Translations under genes and position numbers: made by a program
Source of the DNA: Petrolisthes cinctipes
Taxonomy: Eukaryota; Arthropoda; Malacostraca; Decapoda; Porcellanidae
NCBI GenBank assembly: GCA_033782935.1
Contig: JAWQEG010001548.1
Location: forward strand, 201,001 to 265,000
Direction: 5' to 3'
Length of the DNA: 64,000 bases
Notes under the pieces: model-generated
Database searches by the model: none
The model's input: the letters and a program-made list of their open reading frames with translations, nothing else
Told to the model about the DNA's origin: nothing
In this document: positions 12,222-23,490 of the stretch, piece by piece
Numbering within the stretch: position 1 is the stretch's first letter
How the letters are laid out: each line of letters begins with the position of its first letter

Positions 12222-12589
12222 CGATAATTGATTGATTTTATTGATTTTTGATGCAACTAAGCATCTGGCGGCGGAAAAGCTAAGGTAATATACCGCCCAT
12301 CATAAAATTGTCATCTACATAATTAATAAAACATGAACACCTGAAAGGGATAGGCACCATGATTAAAAGACACAGAAAATAAAAAGCACATTATTACTAA
12401 AAGAACCCGTCGACATAAAAAAAAAATCAAACCAGCTAAAAACCATAAATATCATAAAATCATATTTTGTGGAGAAGGCCAGCCTCCTCCACATAGGAGA
12501 GGGTGTTCCCTCCCACACTACAAGCATCCTCCCCGAGCACCTGGGAGAGACTGTAAGAAACGTCACCCACCCGGTACTTGGAGAGGTGC
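12222..12589 (-). other. LINE-A copy 2 3' UTR with short-tandem-repeat tail
   Basis: Non-coding on the minus strand. It contains a T-rich run near 12420 and ends in ATCAATCAAT repeats, the same kind of tail seen at 6688. A repeat tail in place of poly(A) is known for several LINE clades. Confidence 0.65.
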
Positions 12590-15500
12590 CTACCTAAGGC
12601 TGGGACACTTGACAATAAGATGCCGTACTGTCAAAGGGATCAGACAATCGTCACAGTAGGAAGGGTGATCTCTCTCCATTAAAAAACCATGAGTCAATAC
12701 TCTGTGGCCAATGCGGAGATGGACTAGAGCCATCTCCCACCGGCGGGACAGGCCATTGTAGCTCCACAAACCAAGGCGCTGGCGGATGTCGCAGAGCTTG
12801 TTAGCCCTGATGGCGTCCCATCTGTCCTGCCAGCAGGAATGAACGGCAGCATCTATGTAGCGTCGAAGGTCCACTGCAGGGACAGGATGACATCTGGCAG
12901 GAGGCTGAGAATTGGAGACCAAAGCCTTAGCCAGGGCATCAGCCCGCTCATTCCCATCGACACCCACATGTGCCGGTACCCAACAGAAAGTGACTTTGCG
13001 GCCACAACGACCCAGGAGGACAAGCCACTCAAGAATGACCAACACCAGGGGATGGGAAGAGTTAAAATTGAACAAGGCCTGCAAGGCACTACAGGAATCG
13101 CTAAAAATAGTAAACGAATGCTGAGGGAGAGTAAAAATCACTTGGAGGGCATATAAAATGGCCGAGAGCTCAGCAGTAAAAATTGACAAGACAGAAGGGG
13201 GTCGGGTCCCTGAAGAATGGCAAGGTCAGGTCGGTTGGGTGAGGTGAGGTGTGGTCTGTCTGTCATCGGAACACACCTTGTCCCTCCCTCCCCCTGTCAG
13301 CTACTTATTTTCCTTTCATGTTTCATTCAACTCTGTACTGCTGAAGAGGGAGGTAGTTGCCTCCGAAACGTCCATATTAAATACTTTTTGTCTATAAAAA
13401 GTGGGTTTTTCATAGCATCAGACATTGACCCATGAGTGTACACAGGGAGGGACTCCCTGTAAGTGAAGGAATGTTCTAAAAAGAGGGAACGAGCCACTGG
13501 AGGAGGAAGAGATTCCTTCTTGTCTGTAAAGCAGGTGCAGGGGAAAACTTCTGGAAAAAGCCATGGAGCAACCGTAGGGACCCTCACAGGACAAATCTGG
13601 AAGTCATCAATGCCCATCTCCTCCATAGCCTTCCTGACCCGGAAGCCAAAGGGCCATGGTGTACAAGAATGTAAAAGGTAGTACTGAGACATGATATCAG
13701 ATGACACCGCCAAGCAGGGAAGGGAGTCAGGAAGTCGATGTAATCGATGCCAACAACGAACCATCAAGGACTGGCGACGGAGATCAAGAGGTGGCTCATT
13801 AGCGTCCACCAGGAGACTGGGGATTGGGGACGACTTGAGGGCTCCGGTCGCCAGACGTACTCCAGCATGATGAGCAGGGTCAAAAACTCTGAGACGGGCA
13901 TCGGTGGCAGAAGAGTACACCTCACACCCATAGTCGAGTTTTGACCTAATAAGAACATGGTGTTGGCGGAGGAGGGTGGCCCGATCTCCCCTACAGGATG
14001 TATGGCCCAGGACTCTCAACAGGTTAAGAGCCTTGAGGCAAGAGACCTTAAGTGTACGTAAGTGGGGAACCCAAGTCAAACGTTTGTCAAAAAGGAAACC
14101 CAAAAAGCGAGTCTCCTCGACACATCGTATCCGATGACCATACATGAATAAGTCCGGATCCGGGTGGACGCCTCGGATGCGGCAGAAGTGCATAGCAACT
14201 GTCTTGGAAGGAGAAAATCGAAACACATGAGAACCAGTCCAACGTGACACCCTGTCAAGGGCAAGCTGCATGCGCCGCTCCGCAACTGACATACGGGAAG
14301 CAGCAAACCAGACTGCTAGGTCATCAACGTACATCGAGTTAGCTATACCGTCTGGAAGGGATGAGGCAATGGCATTAATTGCTACTGCAAACAATGTGAC
14401 ACTGAGGACGCTTCCCTGGGGGACGCCCTCCTCCTGTGGAACAGATGCTGAGTGGGTTGTACCAACCCTCACAGAAAAACTGCGACCACTGAGAAACACC
14501 TTAAGAAAGCGTGGAAGGCGACCCCGCAGGCCATATAAATGGAGTTGCTGCAGGATGCCATATTGCCATGTAGTGTCATAGGCTTTCTCTAAATCAAAGA
14601 ATACACATACAAGGTGTTAATGTCGTGCAAAGGCCTCACATGCAGCAGCTTCCAACCTGACCAGAGCATCTGTAGTGGAATGGTGTTTACGAAAGCCAGA
14701 CTGGGACGGAGACAGAAAATCACGCCGTTCCAAGAAGTATACCAGTCTGACATTCACCATCTTTTCAAATAGTTTACAGAGACAGGAGATCAAGGCAATT
14801 GGTCGATAATTGAGGGAAGCACTAGAGTCCTAGCCCGGCTTGAGAAAAGGAAGGATGGTAGCAACCCTCCACCCAGAAGGGAAGACACCCTCCAGCCAGA
14901 TTCTGTTATATAAAGCTAAAAGAAATGAGATCGCCTCCTCACCCATGTGTCATAACATTGCATATGGGATGTTGTCTGGCCCAGGAGAAGTGTCACCGCA
15001 GAGAGAGAGAGCAGAATGCAGGTCTCTCAGGGTGAATATATGGTTATAACTTTCCTTCTCGTTCCCTGAGAAATCCAGGACAGTACGCTCCTGCTCTTAA
15101 CTCATGCCTGACAGCCAGATATCGAGAGTCACGACTGGAGACCTGTGCAAAAGCCTCCGCCATGGTATTGGTCACTGTCAAACCATCCATGATTTTAATT
15201 CCATTGACCTTAAGTACAGGTGTAGAACTAGGAGAAAACTTCCCCGCCATCTTACGGACTCTTTTGAACACTTGGGTGAGTGGAGTTTTAGTATTAATTG
15301 AAGACACATAGGCCTTCTAAGATGCATGTCGTGCCTCTTTTAAAACTCGTCTAGCCCGAGCCCTTGCCCGTCGGAAGTCCTCTAAAAGAGTTGGGTCCCC
15401 ACAATTGCGACGAAGGCGAGAGAAAGCAGCACGCTTCTCCTGCACAGCAGTGGTGCAGACTGGTGACCACCAAGGGACAGGACGTTTGGGAAAGTAGCCA

Positions 15501-16320
15501 GAAGTTCTAGAGATAGAGTTGAGAGCAGCAGAGTGGAGCATATCAGTGAAATATGTTACAGCCTCGTCAGAGCTACCGAAATCAGCTACAGAAGAGTCCG
15601 AAGAAGTTAGCTCTCTAAAAAACTGCCAGTCAGCCTTCTCTAATTTCCACCTAGGAAGACGAGACTGTGGTTCGTACCTGTTACCTTCTAAAAGTATAGG
15701 GAAATGGTCACTGCCATATAAGCCAGGCAACACTCTCCAAGTAAAATCCAACAGAGCACTGAGTGAGCAAAGGGAAATGTCAATGGCGGTAAAAGTCCCA
15801 GTAGGGCTATTAAAATGTGTCACATCTCCCGTATTTAAAACCCCTAATCCCACATCCTCAATAAAAGAAGCCAATAAAACACCCCTGGGATTGACCGAAC
15901 TGTCACCCCACACAGGATGACGACCATTAAAATCACCCAATAAAATGAAGGGAGATGGAAGGTCCCATACAAGATGGTTGAGATCACCCCTCTCAACTGT
16001 AACACTGGGAGGAAGGTATAGACTGCACACAGTGTACGGGCGGTCCATAAAAACCTTAACTGCAACAGCCTGGAGCGGAGTGTCAAGCTCCAGGCTCGTG
16101 CATGGAATATCTCTGCGAACTAGGATGGCAGAGCCACCATGATGACCCTGCCCTTCAAATGAATTGGAATAAAATGCTGAGTATGCTGGAGGACTGGCAG
16201 GAATGTAGTCCCCAAGCATTATCTCTTGGAGAGAAACACATGCAGGAGGGAAGCTAGAGAGAAGAACGCGCAGTTCCTCTTAAGAAGCACGCAAGCCACG
16301 GCAATTCCACTGAAGGACCT
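12590..16320 (-). pseudogene. LINE-A copy 2 ORF2: endonuclease, RT, RNase H
   Basis: Blocks in order are WNCRGLRAS then a stop (a TGG in copy 1), FILLGDFNGRHPVWG, GSDHFPILLEG (endonuclease), RPIALISCLCKLFEKMVN, FFDLEKAYDTTW, GVPQGSVLSVTLFAVAIN and MYVDDLAVW (RT catalytic Tyr-Val-Asp-Asp), the thumb with LDYGCEVYSSA, and RNase H with AELSAILYALQVIF, FSDSCSAL and WVPAHVGVDGNERADALA. Damage comprises stops near 16277, 15310 and in the RT palm, a two-base deletion near 15092, and a 0.23-kb insertion at 13187-13413 that removes the first RNase H Asp block. Confidence 0.9.
13187..13413. mobile_element. 227-bp insertion in the RNase H region, with a hairpin-family arm
   Basis: This non-LINE segment replaces about 70 bp of the RNase H coding sequence. 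Positions 13332-13408 carry ACTGCTGAAGAGGGAGG, GCCTCCGAAACGTCC and AAATACTTT.TGTCTA, which match the right arm of the palindromic insert at 56400-56619. It is therefore a member or fragment of the same dispersed repeat family. Its own target duplication was not found. Confidence 0.6.
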
Positions 16321-16329
16321 TGAACGGTG

Positions 16330-18357
16330 TTACTTTAGTACTGATTTTTGGGAAGCCTCACGGAAGTACTTCCCACTACCACCTCGACCTGAGGGTTTAC
16401 TCAAAAAATAAGATTTGTCTAATCCTGGGCCACTAGAAGAAGAGCGAACCCGAGGAGTAGTACTTGGGGCAGTAATTGGGACCCGTAGACGAGTCCCTGA
16501 AGCATCTGATATGTTAGAAGAAGATGAAGGTATATGAGATGGGATATTGTTTGAACCAATTACATTGGTTCTGTCCTGTACAGCAGTGGTATCACTGACA
16601 CAGGCAGATACATCAACATCCATAATACAGGTGGTAGAATCACTCCGCTGCTCAAGCGGAAGAGAAAGTGAATCTTTTGAAGTCACAACATCCGTGGCAT
16701 CCACATTAACTTCACGCCCCTCTGATGATCCCGAAGGAAGCTTGCGAGGAGGAACTTCTGTTGAATCAAGAGATTCATCAGAGTCACGAGAACGCTTCTG
16801 GTGAAATTGAGAGGAAACTATGGATGAGTCCACAGAGATGGTTGCCTCACAAGGTGGAACATCTATAGAGTCAAGTGCCTCAGAGGAACCACGAAGGCGT
16901 CTCTGTGGCAGTTTAGGTGACTTAAGTTTCCTTTTGGGAGAGCGTGTGGCAGCGTGAACCTCTACCACATGGACACCTTTAGCTAAAGTCTGAGAATTGT
17001 CATCAGTTGAAGGGTCACCAGAATGAGTGTCTGATAAAGTTTCCAAGACAGAGAAACTATTATGTAGAGTAACCTTAGAAACGTTCTCACTAGAACAAAA
17101 TGCAGCTGCCTCTTGAGAGGGTTGAGAGGGTGCTGCAACCAATTTAGGGCGAAGGGAGGAGGCGTATGTCTTCACAACACCATCCTTCTGTCGCCTGAAG
17201 TTGAGTTGCCGTCTGGCAATACCTATGCTAATGAATTGAGTATTAGCCAAGTAGAGGATATCCTGCTCAAGTAGGTACATCTTACATTGGCGAGAATGCA
17301 AGGGGTGAGCATCTCTGCAGTAAAAGCAGTAACTCTCTGACCGACACTCAGAAGTAAGATGTGAGTCAAGAGCAGAACAATTACCTCACCGGGAATGGTT
17401 GTTGCAGTTCCTCTTCCCATGACCAAACTCATAACAACAGAAACACTGTAGGGGACGCTCAACAAAAGGCTTCACCTCAAATGAGGTGGGGTTAATGTTA
17501 ATGCGATCTGGGATATGCGAGCCATAGAAAGTGAGGATGATCATATTTTTACTGCCTTTCATCTTCGTTACTCGTTGGACACTGTCTGGGCACATAGCGA
17601 GAATGTCCTCTTCTGAGAATTCATACAGGTCCTCATTATATATACGCCCCTTGCTATAATTAAATGTTCGATGTGGTTTAATAGATTCAAACATGCTATC
17701 AGAAGGACAGGGGAGATTGAGGAGCATCATGGCCTGTGTAAGATCTTTGGCTCTGATTAAAGCGCCCTTACCTTATTTCTTTATGTGGCCCATTGGTAAT
17801 AAACCAACTTCGTTCTCCAGATACCAGGAAGCATGGATAAGGTTACCACGTCGCTCCCTGTAGTAAGCCACGAACCAAAAGGGTGTAGGAACCCGACGTT
17901 CCTTTGGGACATGCTTCACAGTGTCATCAAATATATTAGGGCAGTAGTCATTGTCACTGTCAACTACATTGATGGACCGCATCATCTGAGCTTTACAATG
18001 AGTACCCCCCACCGTCATAGAATCTTTTGCTTCAAATGCTGCTTTGGCAGCAGCATTTAAATTGAAAGTAATATAGCACCGATTAGACCTACAATCACTG
18101 TCATATGTGATTCGGGTTTGAAGGACTACTCCAAAGCACTTAAAAATGGAGTGGATAGCGCTATAGGAAAAGGATGCAAGTACATTCGTTAACATTAACG
18201 TGTCCAGATCGCTAACAGGGTTCTTCGACACAACACCCGACCTGCTATGTCTACTCTTAATTGCAGCTTTCTGCATATTGCCACGCCCAGAGAGTTACGT
18301 CTCGAGGGCATGGTCGACCACCGCTCGAGGAAGAGATTGGGGCTTTTCTGTATCCAT
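16330..18357 (-). pseudogene. LINE-A copy 2 ORF1, full length with premature stops
   Basis: The interval is exactly 676 codons in one frame, from MDTEKPQSLPRA to SQKSVLK and a stop. It is interrupted only by nonsense codons: near 18296 (TCA to TAA), near 17775 (TAT to TAA) and near 17390 (TGT to TGA inside the second zinc knuckle). Domains are a basic N-terminus, an RRM-like region around residues 60-110, three CCHC-like knuckles around residues 300-355, and a Ser/Pro-rich tail. No indels relative to the other copies disturb the frame. Confidence 0.9.
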
Positions 18358-18812
18358 ATATCATTGATTTGTTGTTTTTGGCCCCAGGAGCCAAGAGCTA
18401 CTACCTACCGGGCAGATGAGGGGACCGAGCGCTGGTCGCCGCGGGCGGGGTACCTCTTCCCCCACGGGGCCACTCGTTTTAAAAAGCAGCCCCAATGGGT
18501 CGAAAGTTTGCCCACGACGGTGCTGAGACCCCCTTCCCCAACATCTCCCGGCCCAGACACCCAACCATCCAACATAGGACGGCCCCTAGAGGGCAGTCCC
18601 TCCGGAGGGCAGCGCTGTTGGCCCATACTTTCAGCCTAATGCATGGGTACCATTTAGTCTGGTCTATCACTGGCGACCTTACTAGCATGGGAAGCCCTCT
18701 CTCTCCGAAATCGTGGGAGAGCAGGGGCCGGAGCCCCCTCTAGTCTAGCTCGCCAGGTCTTAGAGACACACAAGCCCCCCCTACCACGTCAAGGCGGTTC
18801 CCGTTGGGGGGG

Positions 18813-19927
18813 TTAGCCAAGTGGAGGATATCCTGCTCAAGGAGGTACATCTTACATTGGCGAGAACGCAAGGGGTGAGCATCTCTTCAGTAAAAGCAGT
18901 AACTCTCTGACCGACACTCAGAAGTAAGATGTGAGTCAAGAGCAGAACAATTACCACACCGGGAACGGTTGTTGCAGTTCCTCCTCCCATGACCAAACTC
19001 ATAACAACAGAAACACTGTAGGGGACGCTCAACAAAAGGCTTCACCTCAAAAAAGGTGGGGTTAATGTTAATGCGATCTGGGATATGTGAGCCATAGAAG
19101 GTTAGGATAATCATATTTTTACTGCCTTTCATCTTTGTTACTCGTTGGACACTGTCTGGGCACATAGCGAGAATGTCCTCTTCAGAGAATTCATACAGGT
19201 CCTCATTATATATACTCCCCTTGCTATAATTAAATGTTCGATGTGGTTTAATAGATTCAAACATGCTATCAGTAGGACAGGGGAGATTGGGGAGCATCAT
19301 GGCCTGTGTAAGATCTTTGACTCTGATTAAAACGCCCTTACCATATTTCTTTATGTGGCCCATTGGTAATAATCCTATTTCTTTCTCCAGATACCGGGAA
19401 GCATGGATAAGGTTACCACGTCCCTTCCTGTAGTAAGCCACAAACCAAAAGGGTGTAGGAACCCGACGTTTCTTTGGGACATGCTCTACAGAGTCATCAA
19501 ATATGGTAGGGCAGTAGTCATTGTCACTGTCAACTACATTGGTGGACCGCATCATCTGAACTTTACAACGAGGATCCGCCACCGTCAGAGAATCTTTTGC
19601 CTCAAATGCTGCTTTGGCAGCAGCATTTGTATTGACAGTAATATAGCACCGATTAGACCTACAATCACTGTCGTATGTGATTCGGATTCGAAGAACTACT
19701 CGAAAACACTTTAAAATGGAGTGGATAGCGCCATAGGAAAAGGATGCAAGTACATTCGTTAACATTAACGTGTCCAAATTGCTAACAGGGTTCTTCGACA
19801 CAACACCCGACCTGCTAGGTCTAGTCTTATTTGCAGCTTTCTGCATACTACCACGACCAGAGAGTGACGTCTCGAGGGCCTGGTCGACCACCGCTCGAGG
19901 AAGAGATTGGGGCTTTTCTATATCCAT
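18813..19927 (-). pseudogene. LINE-A copy 3 ORF1, truncated
   Basis: It starts MDIEKPQSLPRAVVDQALET at 19927 and is open for 346 codons through the RRM-like region and the first two knuckles. A TGC-to-TGA change at 18889 removes a knuckle cysteine. The frame can be followed to LEQDILHLA at the truncation point. It gives the best uninterrupted view of the ORF1 N-terminal half. Confidence 0.88.
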
Positions 19928-20366
19928 ATATCATTGGTTTAGTGTTGTTGGCCCCAGGAGCCAAGAGCTACTACCTACCGGGCAGATGAGGGGACCAAGC
20001 GCTGGTCGCTGGTCGCCCCCCACAGGGCCACTCGTTTTAAAAAGCAGCCCGAATGGCTCGAAAGTTTGCCCACGACGGTGCTGAGACCTCCTTCCCCAAC
20101 ATCTCCCGGCCCAGACACCCAACCATCCAACATAGGACGGCCCCTGGAGGGCAGTCCCTCAGGAGGGCAACACTGTTGGCCCGTACTGGCAGCCTAATGC
20201 ATGGGAACCATTTAATCTGGTCTCTCACTGGCGACCTTACTAGCATGGGAAGCCCTCTCTCCCCGAAATCGGGTCAGAGCAGGGTCCGGAGCCCCCTCTA
20301 GTCTAGCTTGCCAGGTCTCAGAGACATACAAGCCCCTACCATGTCAAGGCGGTTCCCGTTGGGGGG
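18813..20366 (-). mobile_element. LINE-A copy 3, 5' fragment
   Basis: It holds the 5' C run (about 20360), the 5' UTR and the first two thirds of ORF1, then stops at 18813 where the 5' end of copy 2 begins. No 3' remainder of this copy was found beyond the 3' end of copy 2. Two 5' ends of the same family thus lie head to tail 1.55 kb apart. Confidence 0.85.
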
Positions 20367-20380
20367 GCCAAACCTGATAA

Positions 20381-20424
<44 letters not shown>

Positions 20425-20785
20425 GAGAAGCAAGATTGATTGATTGACTGATATTAGGCGCAGCAACAGCGAGGTCATATAGCACCAGAAAAAGGTGAGA
20501 GTGGTGTGACAGCAAGCAGGAATGAAATAGAAAGAAATGAGGGAGAGTTGAAAAACTAAAAGCTAGTGGCGAGGTCCAAAGGGGCGCCAAAACCATTAAA
20601 GTATTGCCCACATCATTAATGCAGGCATTACCCCCCTACGGGTCTGAGAAGCAAGAGATATAGAGAACGATACGAGGTGCTAGAGTGATAGTGTGTGTGT
20701 GTGTGTGTGTATACTGAATAGCAAGAGAGAGAGAAAAAAAAACTAGGTGCTAGAGTGTGTGTGTGTGTGTGTGTGTACTGAGAAG

Positions 20786-20821
<36 letters not shown>
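20381..20821. repeat. GT and GA microsatellite cluster
   Basis: GT tracts lie at about 20381-20422, 20689-20711 and 20756-20776, and a GA tract at 20788-20821. The short spacers share a GAGAAGCAAGA.AGA motif, so the cluster may be an expanded larger repeat. No gene is seen between 20640 and 21044. Confidence 0.8.
20434..20640 (-). repeat. dispersed repeat R with TGAT-type tail
   Basis: On the plus strand it starts GATTGATTGATTGACTGA and continues GGCGCAGCAACAGCGAGG. Positions 20500-20640 are the reverse complement of about 23143-23290 inside element X. The tail resembles LINE-A 3' tails, so R is probably the 3' end of another LINE or a SINE that shares LINE tail sequence. It has no coding content. 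Confidence 0.65.
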
Positions 20822-20825
<4 letters not shown>

Positions 20826-21044
20826 GGAGTAGAGCAGGTTGCTTGTTGTCCGTAATGAGAGATGAAGTAAACTATGTTTGGTGTCCAAGTGTGTAGTCAG
20901 GTGTGTCTACAAAAATGAATATATGTAAATAAATTTTGTATTACTTGGGGGATAACACATTACTAATATTACAATAAATATATTAAAATGGCTGTAATGT
21001 TGCATTAGCACATGTGACTCCTCTTCTCTGCACCACAACCCCTC

Positions 21045-21230
21045 CTTCCACACGCCAAGCCGTCTGTTCCCCCTCCCTCCCCCTTTCTCCGACCCGAATA
21101 CGAAAGATGAAGCTTTGCCGATTCAAAATGTTGTCTTGTATATGCACATGAGCTCACACAAGCGGAGCGCTGTTGCCAAGTTGGCCAAGCCAGGCAAGGG
21201 GTGGTCCAAGTGGAAATCTTGTAGTGTACT
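21045..21230 (-). repeat. right terminal inverted repeat of element Z
   Basis: Reverse complement of 9326-9513; it ends ..AATCTTGTAGTGTACT directly before GTAC and the resumed LINE-A sequence. Confidence 0.8.
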
Positions 21231-22195
21231 GTACATCGAGTTGGCTATACCGCCTGGAAGGGATAAGGCAATGGCATTAATTGCCACTGCAAACAACGTG
21301 ATACTAAGGACGCTTCTCTGGTGGATGCCCTATTCCTGTGCTACGGGTGCAGAGAGGGCTGTACCGGCCCTCACACAAAAACTGTAATCACTGAGAAACT
21401 CTTTAATAAAGCATGGAAGGAGACCCCGCAGGACAAATGCATGGAGTTGCTGCAGGATGCCATGTTGTCATGTAGTGTCATTGGCTTTCTCTAGATCAAT
21501 TAATACACATACCAGCCTCACATGCAGCAGCTTCCAACCTGACCAGAGCGTCTGTAGTGGAACGGTGTTTGCAAAAGCCAGACTGGGACGGAGACAGAAA
21601 TCCATCCCTTTCCAGGAAGTACACCAGTCTAACATTCACCATCTTCTCAAATAGTTTGCAGAGACAGGAGGTCAAGGCAATAGGTCGGTAATTGAGGGCA
21701 ACATTAGAGTCCTTGCCTGGCTTGGGGAAAAGGAGGATGGTAGCAAACCTCCAGCCAGATTCTGCTATATAAAGCTAGAAGAAAAGAGATCGCCTCATCA
21801 ACCAAGTGTCGCAACATTGGATATGGGATGTTGACCGGCCCAGGAGAAGTGTCGCCGCAGAGAGAGAGAGAGAGAGCAGAGTGCAGGTCTCTCAGGGTGA
21901 ATATATGGTTATAGCCTTCATTCTCGGCACTGCGCTCCTGGGCTCCCAACTCATGACTAAAACCCAGAGGTAGAGAGTCACGGCTGGAGACTCTTGCAAA
22001 AGCATCCTCCATGGTGTTGGCCACTGTTAAACCATCCATGATCTAGAATCCATTGACCTTAAAAGAACAGGTGGATGACTAAGAGAAAACTTTCCCGCCA
22101 TCATACGGACTCTCTTGTCTGAGTGGAATTTTCGTGTTAATTGAAGACACATAGCACGTCGTGATTCTTTAAAAAAACTCGTCGAGCCCGTGTAC
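21231..22195 (-). pseudogene. LINE-A copy 4 RT fingers/palm fragment
   Basis: It aligns with copy 2 at about 14330-15360, including the strand that encodes PQSGF(R/C)K, the KLFEKMVNVRLVYFLE block and the DGLTVANTMEDAFARVSSRDS segment. Indels and stops are frequent, and the segment specifying GVFPSGWR is shortened near 21745. The fragment ends at 22195 against element X. Confidence 0.82.
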
Positions 22196-22422
22196 AGCTC
22201 CGGACATATCAAGGGTCCACACCCCATCCACCAGAGACTTGGTTTGTTCCTTGTCGGATCTGGTAACAGTTGCAGGTGGAGGGAGGGGGCATGTTCGTGG
22301 GAGAGGAGGAGAGAAATGTGGGCGGAGCTATAATTATAGGAGGTAATGTAGAGAAGATGTGTGTCAGGAGGAATGAATGATGCATACACTGTGAACGGTA
22401 TCGAATCATCAATAGTATAAAG

Positions 22423-22863
22423 CAGGGTTCTTCAAACTTTTCAGTCATGACCCAGTTTTTACTAAGACATCATTCTCGCGACCCATACAGAAAGATCTTT
22501 TACAAATTATCAGAATTATCAACCAAAGAAAATACAAGGCCAGAAAATGAAACGCAATATTTATGATAAAAAAGCATTCTAACCAGAATTATAAACACTA
22601 CCTAACCTACCCCCCCCCCCCTCAATCTCTCTCTCTCTCTCATTCTCTCTCAAGAAGGCTAATATTTGTGCAATGATTTTGTTTTATTGATAATTAAATA
22701 TATGAATATTCGATTATAAAAATATGTTAGGTGGATTCATGTATGAACTTCATATTTATTTTATTGTCACGAACATTATTATTCTATTATATTCATGTAT
22801 TTATTTTTGCGAGCCTGCGACCCAGTTTGGAGGAATTCGGGACCCATGATTTGAAGAATCCGG
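22423..22863. mobile_element. hAT-like miniature element with 8-bp target duplication
   Basis: It starts CAGGGTTCTTCAAACTTTT and ends with TTTGAAGAATCCGG, short inverted ends of hAT type. The flanking 8-mers are GTATAAAG (22415-22422) and GTTTAAAG (22864-22871), one mismatch apart. It holds a TC tract near 22625-22650 and no coding sequence. It is nested in element X. Confidence 0.75.
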
Positions 22864-23142
22864 GTTTAAAGAAGTGCATACTGCATTAACGTAGGTGGAT
22901 ATAGGAGAGAAGAAATGTGATGATTTGAGGCGAGGGTGAGGGGGAAGAGGGTAAGAAAAATGAAGGTGATTAGTTGAAAAGTAATAACAAACAAATATAA
23001 TTAGAATATCTGTTACATTATATCCTTTAAATAAAGGCACTGTCTTTTGTTCACCATCGTAGTGGGATAGACTACTGAATATATATTATCCTTTGGATAT
23101 TAGACAGCTATCCCTCTATTCCTTTTATCCCTCGTGCTTGCC

Positions 23143-23290
23143 CTGTAGGGGGGTATTGCCTGTAATGATGTGGACAATACTTTAAGGGTTTTGGCGCCCC
23201 TTCGGCCCCAGCCACTAGCTTTTAGTTCTTCAACTATCTCTCTTTTCTTTCTATTTACTTCCTTCTTGCTGTCTCACCTCTCTATTCCAC
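23143..23290 (+). repeat. dispersed repeat R, second copy (inverted)
   Basis: Shares CAATACTTTAA.GGTTTTGGCGCCCCTT and CCACTAGCTTTTAGTT with 20500-20640 in opposite orientation. It lacks the TGAT tail. No gene lies between 22872 and this repeat. Confidence 0.7.
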
Positions 23291-23490
23291 CTCTCTTCAT
23301 TAATTCCTCCTGACACACGTCTCTCTACCTGATCATTCGTTACCCTCCTATATAGCTCCGCCCACATTTCTCTCCTCCTCTCCCACTAACATCCCCCCCC
23401 CTCCCTCCACCTGCAACTGTTACCAGATCCGATGAGGCCCAAACCAAGTCGCTGATGGATGGGGTGTGGACCATTGATCTGTCTGGAGCT

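Larger units (their letters stand above)
12222..18812 (-). mobile_element. LINE-A copy 2, essentially full length (6.6 kb), inactive
   Basis: This is the most complete LINE-A copy: 5' C run (18812), 5' UTR, ORF1 (18357-16330), ORF2 to about 12590, a 370-bp 3' UTR and a 3' tail of ATCAA repeats rather than poly(A), ending about 12222. The 5' end abuts the truncated interior of copy 3, and the 3' end lies next to the 5'-truncated LINE-B. It carries several nonsense codons, one frameshift and one 0.23-kb insertion, and can serve as the reference for the other copies. Confidence 0.9.
9326..21230. mobile_element. TIR element Z (11.9 kb as it stands), with LINEs inserted inside
   Basis: Inverted repeats of about 185 bp (9326-9513 and 21045-21230) bracket this block, and the flanking DNA on both sides is a single LINE-A copy interrupted at one point. 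The flank duplicates GTAC (ATAC at 9322-9325, GTAC at 21231-21234). The outer ends read ACTCTACAAGATTTCC and, reverse-complemented, AGTACACTACAAGATTTCC. The interior holds LINE-B (9660-12140), LINE-A copy 2 and LINE-A copy 3, all unrelated to transposase. The original element was therefore probably short and nonautonomous. Confidence 0.75.
22196..23490. mobile_element. TIR element X, 1.3 kb, nonautonomous
   Basis: Inverted repeats of about 175-185 bp (22196-22371 and about 23305-23490) start AGCTCCGGACA and AGCTCCAGACA respectively. Both ends are flanked by GTAC (22192-22195 and 23491-23494), and the LINE-A sequence continues across. The interior has no transposase. It carries a nested hAT-type element and a copy of dispersed repeat R (23143-23290). 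The superfamily is not assigned; the GTAC duplication is shared with elements Y and Z. Confidence 0.8.

Noticed and set aside
20336..20888. Minus-strand ORFs rich in Thr-His and Ser-Leu repeats
   Set aside because: They are translations of GT and GA microsatellites.
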